Source of the DNA: Carex sylvatica
Lineage: Eukaryota; Streptophyta; Magnoliopsida; Poales; Cyperaceae
Assembly (NCBI GenBank): GCA_964058845.1
Contig: CAXKVR010000060.1
Coordinates: forward strand, 372,001 to 436,000
Length of the DNA: 64,000 nt
Reading direction: 5' to 3'
Shown: positions 57,076-64,000 of the stretch, one piece after another
Position numbering within the stretch: position 1 is the first letter of the stretch
Layout: each line of letters opens with the position of its first letter
Notes under the pieces: generated by a model
Databases searched by the model: none
What the model saw: the letters and a program-made list of their open reading frames with translations, nothing else
Told to the model about the DNA's origin: nothing
Program-made: the position numbers and the translations under genes

Positions 57076-57671
57076 ATTACTATTGGTACCGATGATGTGT
57101 ACAAGCAGCCAAGGCTGTTAAGATGTATGGAGGTAAAATCATGCGTGAACCTAGTTCGTTGCCCAGCATAAACACTAAGATTACTACTTGTGTGGACCCA
57201 GAAGGTTGGAAAACTGTAAGTTTGAACAACTCGTTTCTCTTTTTTTTTTGAATTTACTTTTTATTGCATACGAGCTGTGTCGGTTAGCTTATTTTTTTTT
57301 TTCATTTTTTTCACATGCTCCCTTACCTTGAAAAGTTACTGACAAGCTTGAAAAGCTAGCACAATCAATTCATGGGCAAAGTGTATCAGAAACATTAGTG
57401 ATTTGACTCGTTTCTTATCTGAAAGTTAAAATGTGTCATGTGAAATTTACAGCGGGGTAGTAATTGTACCAAATTAGAACTTCCTGTGGAATTGCAGGCA
57501 TTACCCAAAAATATAAGAAGCTTGACTCTGTGCACAAACTGTCTGAAAGTTTGTTCCTGATACGAAATTTCAGTTTAATCCCAGGTCATTTGTTTTTATT
57601 TCATTTTGACTTTTTTATTTTTGTGTTAGGTGTTTGTTGACAACATAGATTTTGCAAAGGAACTGGAGTAA
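57076..57671 (+). pseudogene. glyoxalase I (lactoylglutathione lyase) C-terminal exons, frameshifted
   Basis: After a TTTTGTGGCAG acceptor, exon 57076-57215 reads ITIGTDDVYK, then shifts frame and continues AKAVK.YGGKIMREPSSLP and SINTKITTCVDPEGWKT to a GT donor. After TTTTGTGTTAG a short exon 57630-57671 reads VFVDNIDFAKELE and stops. This is the C-terminal VOC/glyoxalase domain of plant GLX1, the enzyme that isomerises the methylglyoxal-glutathione hemithioacetal. All upstream exons are absent and the indel near 57108 breaks the frame. Exon-intron structure is retained, so it is a genomic fragment, not a retrocopy. Confidence 0.85.
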
Positions 57672-58726
57672 GCAAACAAATTGGAAGAGCATCACATACC
57701 TTTTATTGGAGACAATAAATTGCCAGGGGTATAGTCGTCCTTTGTTGTTGTAAGAGAAAGTAGCAGATCAGCACGTAAGTAGATTTGTAGATAGGTTTAA
57801 TTGTTCTCTTTTGGCATATGAATTGTTCAGATTCTTTGAATTAACCAGATATTATCATAAAGAGTAGCAGTATGTACATTAAGCCCGACATATATTTCAA
57901 TTTTGTATCACTACATGGTACTCACATCAAACAGCAGCATCGGTCGATGACAGTAAATGTCACGCCTTGTGGCAGCAGGTGTTTGGACCTTGTGGTGTGA
58001 GTGAAATAGACATTTTTTTTTCAAATTAAAGCAAGAAATTTCTGGACAATATTATGCCGGGATTGCTGGTACGGAAGACAGCAGCGCAAGTGCGTTAGTG
58101 GATAGCGCTGTTATGAGCATTAGAAACAGCGAAGCATAGGATATTGTTTTTATAATTTCTTTCTAGGTGCCTTAGTGATGTTGTTATGCTTATGATGTTG
58201 TAAGCATATTACTCTTTAGGATATGGATTCTTTTGACATGTAATTTTTCAATTTGAAATATGTGAAATGAGACACCTGTAATAGTAATTTGAATTTACAT
58301 TGATTGATGCATATTTGAATCCAAAGTGAAAGCAAGATTGTATATTCAACAAATATTTGAAATCCTAATCATGCTCAATACTTATTTGCTTAACAGCTAG
58401 TATAATTCAACTAGTTTTGATTCCTGAAATCAGTAGTTGAACATTATTTTCAATATTTTGGGAATAATGGATTTTTAGTGTTTATTTGATGTGTTGGTAT
58501 ATATTCAACTTATCATTTATTATTAGTTGTATATCAAAGTAGTGCTAATGGTAATTTCGCAAAAGAAACACTTGGGTTGTTCCCTGCTTTCAATCGGTTA
58601 AAATAAAAGCATCACTTAGTGATAAAATTTCTAGAAAACATTATGTTGTCGTTAAAACAATAACATTTTTTATTTCAAGTATCGAGCATTGGTAGCAACA
58701 CTGGTACAACAACCCTTCAAATATTA
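57672..58726 (+). other. gene-free stretch; possible 3' flank of the glyoxalase fragment
   Basis: Largely AT-rich. A 38-codon open segment at 58023-58139 (KLKQEISGQYYAGIAGTEDS... to TAG) has unusually protein-like composition, but I recognise no family and it has no start codon. It may be an exon remnant. Confidence 0.3.
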
Positions 58727-59190
58727 ACAATATACACAATTTACAAGTATGACAAAAAATAGAAATAGAAATAGAAATACTTGCATAGCATCACAAAGAC
58801 AAATAAGAGTAATTTTCAAGGGGCATTGTTGTCATTAAAATGAAATATCACACTATACACAATTTACATAATTTACAAGCATGACAAAAAATAGATATAG
58901 AAACAGAAATACTTGCATGACATCATAAAGACACATAGGAGTTGTCTTCAACAGGGGCGGAACATAGTGGTGGGAAAAGGGTGCTAAACACCCCCCTATA
59001 GTTTGAAAATTTATAGTTTGATCCATTAAATTTTGTAATTTTTATATGCATTAATATCTTTTAGCCCCCTTCATAAAATGAAATTACACTATATTTGATT
59101 TTTCAGCCCCCCAATCTCTATTTTCTAGTTCCGCCCCTGGTCTTCAAGGGGCATTGTTGTCATAAACATAAAATATTACAACACGAACAG
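58727..59190. repeat. tandem repeat of about 115 bp, second copy split by a MITE
   Basis: Copy 1 (58727-58845) and copy 2 (58850-58951 resuming at 59140) share ACACAATTTACAAG.ATGACA, AGAAATACTTGCAT and CTTCAAGGGGCATTGTTGTCA-like blocks. The intact first copy shows the empty site of the MITE. Confidence 0.8.
58952..59139. mobile_element. 188-bp hAT MITE
   Basis: A perfect 8-bp target duplication GTCTTCAA (58944-58951 and 59140-59147) flanks terminal repeats CAGGGGCGGAACATAG and CTAGTTCCGCCCCTG. It has C/G runs near the ends and an AT-rich centre. Non-coding. Confidence 0.93.
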
Positions 59191-60000
59191 CTATTACCAC
59201 AAATTGATATAAGGAATCTATACAACAACAATCTCCAAAAATTTTAAAGCTCATTATTGTAACTCTTATCAGAATTGTGCTTCTCTCTGCGTAATCTCTC
59301 TATAGCTTGGTTCAGCAGTGGATCTCCTGGCTTTCTATAGGTCTGATCATCAATTTTTACTCATATGCATCGCTCTGGCTTAGGATAAACTCCTTCAACT
59401 AAAATTAGCAGCATGATCATCAATATGTTATTACTTGTTAGAAATGTGAAAGTAAGATTCAATTTAGGTTTACTTGAAGCAAACTATGTACCCAAGAGTA
59501 AAGTACTCTTAATGGCAACTATTTCACAATTTCGCTGAATGCACAACAAAAGAAGATAATAGAGAACATTGACTCAATAAATTTAACACTACATTAAAAC
59601 CTAAGATACCATGCTCCAACTATTGAATTTAAAAACATGGTAAGGAAATATACTCTCCATTGTCCTATAAACAATATCTTCAAACTAGTTCTGCTACAAG
59701 AATAAAATTATAGAAAAAAACGAATAGACTAAAAGATAGCAATCAATACCCAGACAATACCGTAGCTGTAGATCTAACTAGTATTTATTAAGCTTGGAAA
59801 CGAACATCACATGTTTATATCTTAAACCATAGTCCACTGATCTTGAAAGCACAATTTAGATCAAAATTTGATGATAACAATACCCTGCCTTCAACAATCT
59901 TAACCATTAACCAGATCTACTCGTATCTACACAAAAAACCCCAAAATTTTGCCAAAAAATTCATAATTTCTCACATAACAAAATAAGGAGAAGATCTCAC
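59191..60000. other. gene-free stretch next to the beta-tubulin fragment
   Basis: AT-rich. The part nearest 60000 is the start of tubulin intron 1 on the minus strand (GTGAGATCTTCTCC). No later tubulin exon was found, and nothing else is recognised. Confidence 0.5.
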
Positions 60001-60394
60001 CTTGTAAGCAATCACAATTCTCGGCCTCCTTCCTCACCACATCCAAGACCGAATCAATCAGCTCAGCTCCCTCGGTGTAATGTCCCTTGGCCCAGTTGTT
60101 CCCAGCTCCCGACTGTCCAAAGACGAAGTTGTCAGGCCTAAAGACCTGGCCAAACGGACCCGACCGGACCGATTCCATCGTGCCAGGTTCTAGATCCATC
60201 AACACAGCCCTCGGCACGTACCGACCACCACTGGCCTTATTATAGTACACATTAATGCGCTCAACCTGGAGATCTGAATCGTCAGCGTACTCACCCGTGG
60301 GGTCGATGCCGTGCTAGTCACAGATCACCTCCCAAAACTTGGCACTGATCTGGTTCCCGCATTGGCCACCCTGTATGTGGAGAATCTCACGCAT
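60001..60394 (-). pseudogene. beta-tubulin exon 1, isolated copy with a premature stop
   Basis: On the minus strand the ATG at 60394-60392 starts [16 protein letters not shown]. The frame includes the tubulin [15 protein letters not shown] segment and [19 protein letters not shown], and ends CLQ-G at a CAAG|GTGAGA donor. Exon length is 394 bp, the standard plant beta-tubulin first exon. Codon 27 is TAG (60316-60314) where the family has Glu (CDEHGIDP). Several substitutions in conserved positions ([19 protein letters not shown]) also point to relaxed constraint. Exons 2 and 3 are missing, so it cannot encode tubulin. Confidence 0.92.
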
Positions 60395-61080
60395 CTTGGA
60401 CTGATTACTGATATTGCAAAAAAATCACATCTGAGTACTGATATTGCAAAAAGATCATATCTAAATTCTTCGTAAGAAACTAGTACATTTACTATAACAT
60501 TTATGATTAATAACAATAATATAATAAGAACTAGAGAATTTATTACTGGACATCACAAAACTGGAAATAATCTAAACTAAACAAATTGATCACAGTACTG
60601 ATGTCACGCAACTATCAAATTAGATTGTGGATTAAAATCTTAAAAAAAGGTGAAAATATCCAATACAGAGACCTATAATTGGCAAAGACTTTGACTTTGA
60701 AAATATTCAAATCAGCCCCTCAAAAGGTTTAAATTTTCTTCATCTTAGAACATTACTGGACAAAACCTAAATCGGATACAAGAGAAATCAGACGGAGAAG
60801 AGAAGAAGAGAGAACGAGAGAAACAGAGGGGAGGAGGGTGGGAGAGCTTACTAGAGAAATAGAGAGGGAAGTGACCATACATAGGAGAGACCAAGAAGAG
60901 AGACGCAAATCGCGAGAGGAGAGCGGCGATGCGATGCGGTGCAGCGCTGAGAGAGGAGAGGAGCGGGAGAGGAGAGGCGACATGAGAGGCGATTTGTGAT
61001 TTAGGGCTGGGTGGAGAGAAATGGCGTGAGAGAGAGAGCGGTGGGTTGGGGATTTTAACACTGGAGACATCCAGTTAACA
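60395..61080 (-). other. upstream flank of the tubulin fragment with GA-rich island
   Basis: 60405-60463 holds a 28-bp tandem duplication (ACTGATATTGCAAAAA units). 60760-61050 is strongly GA-rich on the plus strand, CT-rich on the minus, as in many plant 5' leaders. The 105-codon minus-strand ORF there is S/L/P-rich low complexity and probably not coding. It may be part of the captured tubulin 5' region. Confidence 0.4.
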
Positions 61081-61208
61081 GATAAATGGAGAAGGGCTTC
61101 AACTTAATTTACCGATTTTTTTTCATCTCTGGCCGTTGATTAAAGCCCAGATGTGTGGTTCTGATACAGTGTAAAGATGTGTCATATTAAACCGTGTAAG
61201 TGAATCCC

Positions 61209-61614
61209 GGATTTGGCTACGGTGCTATGGGTTGCATAGAGGACTACGGTGCTATGGCTCAATATTCGAGTTTTCAAAATTCTAACGGTAGATCCGAATC
61301 GTTCATCTTATTCTTCATATTAATATGTATTTGAAGACCAAATTTTATATTTTTTGAAAAAAATTTACTATCTTTTTAGATAAGTAGAAAATCACTTGAT
61401 CTAAAAAATTATGCACCATTCAGATATTTAATTTTCTACCTATTTAAAAAAATAGTAAAAAATTTTCAAAAAATGTAAAACTTGGTTTCCAAACACATAT
61501 TAATATGGAGAACAAGGTGAACAGTTCGAATCGACCGTTAGGATTTTGAAAAGTCGAATATTAAGTCGTAGCACCGTAGCCCTCTATGCAACCCATAGTA
61601 CCGTAGCCAAATCC
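61209..61614. mobile_element. 406-bp Mutator-like MITE, copy 2
   Basis: Arms of nearly 50 bp: left begins GGATTTGGCTACGGTGCTAT, right (read inward) GGATTTGGCTACGGTACTAT, both continuing GGGTTGCATAGAGG. Flanks GTGAATCCC (61200-61208) and GTGGATCCC (61615-61623) match at 8 of 9 positions, fitting the 9-bp Mutator target duplication. The interior AGTAGAAAATCACTTGATCT is shared with the 54-kb copy. Confidence 0.88.
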
Positions 61615-61632
61615 GTGGATCCCTCCTCAAAA

Positions 61633-61643
61633 TAATAGTAGTA

Positions 61644-61682
<39 letters not shown>

Positions 61683-61866
61683 TTGCTTTATTAAATTTCA
61701 GGCCCATTGGAATATAATATTTTTTTATAAGTTATTCATTACATTTTTATTATGTGATTATTATGCTATAATAATAATATCGATTTATTAAATTTCAGGC
61801 CCATTGGAATATAATATATTTTTTAAGTTATTCACTACATTTTTATTATGTAATTATTATGCTATA
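61633..61866. repeat. AAT microsatellite followed by a 103-bp tandem duplication
   Basis: AAT units run from 61633 to 61681. Then TTTCAGGCCCATTGGAATAT...ATTATTATGCTATAA occurs twice (about 61684-61772 and 61787-61866), separated by another short AAT run. Confidence 0.85.
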
Positions 61867-62843
61867 ACTTTGAACTTTTTCCAGAAAATATATAGATTAT
61901 TTCCCCATAACATTGTACTATTTGTTACTAAAAAACAATAATGATTAAATATTCAATTAAATATTTGAAATAAATTAAATGATATATCAAAATTTTGTAA
62001 ATATATCCTACTTACATTAAAATAACATATCTATATTTTTTATTTTGATAAGTTATATGTTGGTTGTAATGGGATGTTTTGTTATAAATTTAAAAATCTA
62101 TATTATTGAATATTTTATGGTAGAAATAGCTACATGACCTCTGGTAAATAAATTTATATCATTTGGCAAAAAATTTAAAATAAAATATTATAAAATAAAT
62201 TAAAGAAAGATAACAAAATTTGTACTTTGTAAAGTGCCAAATCTAATCCATTCCGAGCTAAATGTCATTTATTTATTTTCATGTGTCTTTCAATGTCTTA
62301 TTTTTGGAATAAAATTGGTTGGAACACACTATATGCTACCTAGCTATTTCTTAGAATTACTCTTTCATTAGATTGTTAGCGGGAAAGCGGGTTTCAGCTT
62401 AGAATAGGATCATAAGGCCCGTCAACTGGCCCAATCCCATCTGATCATCCCTTGAGAAATCATGTTTGAGAACTTTTGTTTGAGCTTGCAAATATGAATT
62501 ATGTTATAAATATTATCTTATGTAGATCACTACATGCATATATAAGAAAATATCAGATCCATCTCAATTATTTGTTCATTGCAATGAGTGCCATATTAAC
62601 TTGTTATTTTGTACAAAATAGGAAGAAACACAAGAAAAATAATTTTGTCCGTCTAGAAAATTTTCATTATAAAATTAAGTATAAAGTAGGTAAAAATATT
62701 AATTAATTATAAACTTAATTTTGAATTCAAGTTTGTAAAAGATCCATCTATATATATTGATGAATATATTAATTGAGAATTAATTAATGTTATCGTCTCT
62801 CAGTAGTCGAAATAAAAACGAGAGGACAGCATTTATATATACT
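61867..62843. other. AT-rich stretch ending in an NLR intergenic unit (copy 3)
   Basis: No gene was seen. 62520-62830 matches the blocks at 16320-16450 and 41360-41460 (AAGAAAAATAATTTTGT, CTAGAAAATTTTCATTA.AAA). In the earlier copies this unit precedes an NLR gene, so another NLR may lie beyond the right edge. Confidence 0.5.
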
Positions 62844-63020
62844 TAGGGATGGCAAAAAAGCCCGTTCAGCCCGGCGGCCTGGTCATACCTGCCTGGCCCG
62901 CCCATTACCTGGTCTGCCCGGCACTATAATGGGCCAGGTAAGGCCAGGCTTCGAAACAGGCCAGGTCAGGCTTGGGATTTTATCAAAGCCCAAAGGCTGC
63001 CTGACGAGCCTCTCTTTTAT
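62844..63020. mobile_element. truncated hAT end of the hAT B family
   Basis: TAGGGATGGCAAAAAAGCCC begins here and equals the inward-read right end of hAT B (2190 leftwards), followed by the same GGCCTGG/CCAGG-rich subterminal zone. It breaks off near TCTTTTATAATACTAGTCAA, where unrelated sequence begins. Confidence 0.75.
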
Positions 63021-63520
63021 AATACTAGTCAAGTGCCCGTGCGTTGCAACGGGGGTTGAAATATTATTTTGATCACTTTCTTTAAATAATTTCTTCATTA
63101 TGTGTTCATCAATAATAAAAGCAAATTATAACCTTAGAGCTTAATACTATATTACGGCATCTCCATTGATGCAGTTAATTTGCAATTGCAAACAACTATC
63201 CTGAAATAATTGAAATTAATTTCATTTCTTAATTGCAAAACTCCTGCATTAATGCAATTTGCAAATCAACATCTGAAAAATAATTTTGCATAAACTCAAA
63301 TACATCCATGTAAAATTGTAAATTAGAAAAATATAAGGAGAATAATGAAAATATTATTTTTACAAAAAAATCAGAAAATTCATATCATCTGAGATATCTT
63401 AAATTTTACCTTGCCTTTTTGGAAAATCTAAACCGTTCAAATACAGTCTACACGAATCTCGAAGCTCAATAATACTTTCTGCACGAATAGACATGCAAAA
63501 GTTGAGATCCAGAGCCGTTG
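63021..63520. other. gene-free stretch
   Basis: It starts with ACTAGTCAAGTGCCCGTGCG TTGCAACGGG, a motif common near transposon ends in many plants, but I cannot assign the family. An inverted TTGCAAT/ATTGCAA-rich segment lies at 63170-63275. No gene is present. Confidence 0.35.
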
Positions 63521-63749
63521 AAATACTTTCTGCACGAATCTCGAAGCCCAATAATACTGGCGCCTGCGCTACCCCCGAATAGGCACCCGACACGTGGGTC
63601 AAGCAAAAGTTGAGATATCTCGGGAATAGGCACCGTCCGTGAGCCTCTGCGCTATCTCAACTTTTGCTTGACCCACGTGTCGGGTGCCTATTCGTGGGTA
63701 GCGCAGGCGCCAGTATTAATGCGCTTGGAGATTCGTGCAGAAAGTATTT
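63521..63749. repeat. near-perfect foldback with 97-bp arms
   Basis: 63521-63617 and 63653-63749 are reverse complements with about four mismatches, separated by a 35-bp loop. Arms contain CTGGCGCCTGCGCTACCC and GACACGTGGGTCAAGCAAAA, the latter with a CACGTG G-box. Transcribed, it would form a long hairpin able to yield small RNAs. Fragments of the arm (GCACGAATCTCGAAGC.CAAT, GCAAAAGTTGAGAT) are also scattered at 63450-63510. Confidence 0.85.
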
Positions 63750-64000
63750 GAACAGTTGAGATTTGCCATAAAGTCACGCAAAGTTTGAGGTACCTCAGAG
63801 GATAAAAAAGGTGGAAAACGCGTGAAAAAGTGGAAAACGCGTGAAAAAAGGAAGATTCAGTGATACAATTTCTGTGTGGCATTATATGTAGCATGGATAT
63901 AAATCACTAAATTTAGATTTCTACACGTTTGACAACATGAAACAGGTGTATAAAATCAAAATTATTTATTAAAGGCTGAGATTAAGATCTGTTTTGATGA

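Noticed and set aside
60753..61070. 105-codon minus-strand ORF (S/L/P-rich)
   Set aside because: Low-complexity CT-rich leader-like DNA with no domain.
56665..61070. A single hAT spanning both gene fragments (CAGTGTT at 56665, AACACTG at 61070)
   Set aside because: Only about seven terminal bases match well, and the flanking octamers ATAATAAT and GAGACATC differ, so there is no target duplication.

Overview
The window is plant nuclear DNA, almost certainly from a eudicot. The evidence is RPM1-type CC-NB-ARC-LRR genes, hAT, CACTA-like and Mutator-like DNA transposons, a Tekay/Del-type chromovirus with an initiator-Met tRNA primer site, a plant beta-tubulin exon 1 and AT-rich intergenic DNA. 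I cannot name the species. No prokaryotic or organellar genes were seen.

Host genes. The backbone is a tandem plus-strand cluster of intronless-CDS immune receptor (NLR) genes: NLR1 (3750-6476, intact, 908 aa), NLR2 (36202-38940, one in-frame TGA at codon 400), NLR3 (46610-49365, one 1-bp deletion in the coiled coil) and NLR4 (about 52829-53351, only the last LRR segment). All four share a 3' UTR intron. NLR1 and NLR2 also share a splice acceptor about 50 nt before the ATG. Their flanks are paralogous too (6.5-17.2 kb, 38.9-42.9 kb, 49.4-52 kb, and again at 62.5-62.8 kb), so the locus grew by segmental duplication and was then opened up by transposons.

Transposons. 0-2.5 kb: a LINE remnant and a hAT (687-2519) with a second hAT (1094-2190) nested inside it; the inner one keeps the last two transposase exons. 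7952-10539: a hAT with a perfect 8-bp target duplication in the NLR1 3' flank. 17620-33477: a large hAT whose transposase (20166-32347) carries two stop codons and is split by a 9.6-kb chromovirus (21450-31095). The chromovirus LTRs are each 2670 bp and differ at only about four positions, yet its polyprotein lacks the capsid part of Gag. This hAT has subterminal ACCCG arrays and a 1.5-kb minisatellite in its apparent 5' leader intron, with the same motif in opposite orientation near the other end. Smaller elements include hAT MITEs at 44142-44324 and 58952-59139, Mutator-like MITEs at 11679-11877, 41823-42004, 54303-54666 and 61209-61614, a SINE-like retroposon with a 13-bp target duplication at 39772-39869, two CACTA-like right ends (15701, 35974) and a near-perfect 97-bp-arm foldback at 63521-63749.

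Right part (56.5-61 kb). There are two unrelated broken host-gene fragments: the last two exons of a glyoxalase I gene (plus strand, frameshifted) and exon 1 of a beta-tubulin gene (minus strand, stop at codon 27). No functional non-NLR host gene was found. Only NLR1 among host genes, and the chromovirus pol region, look intact.
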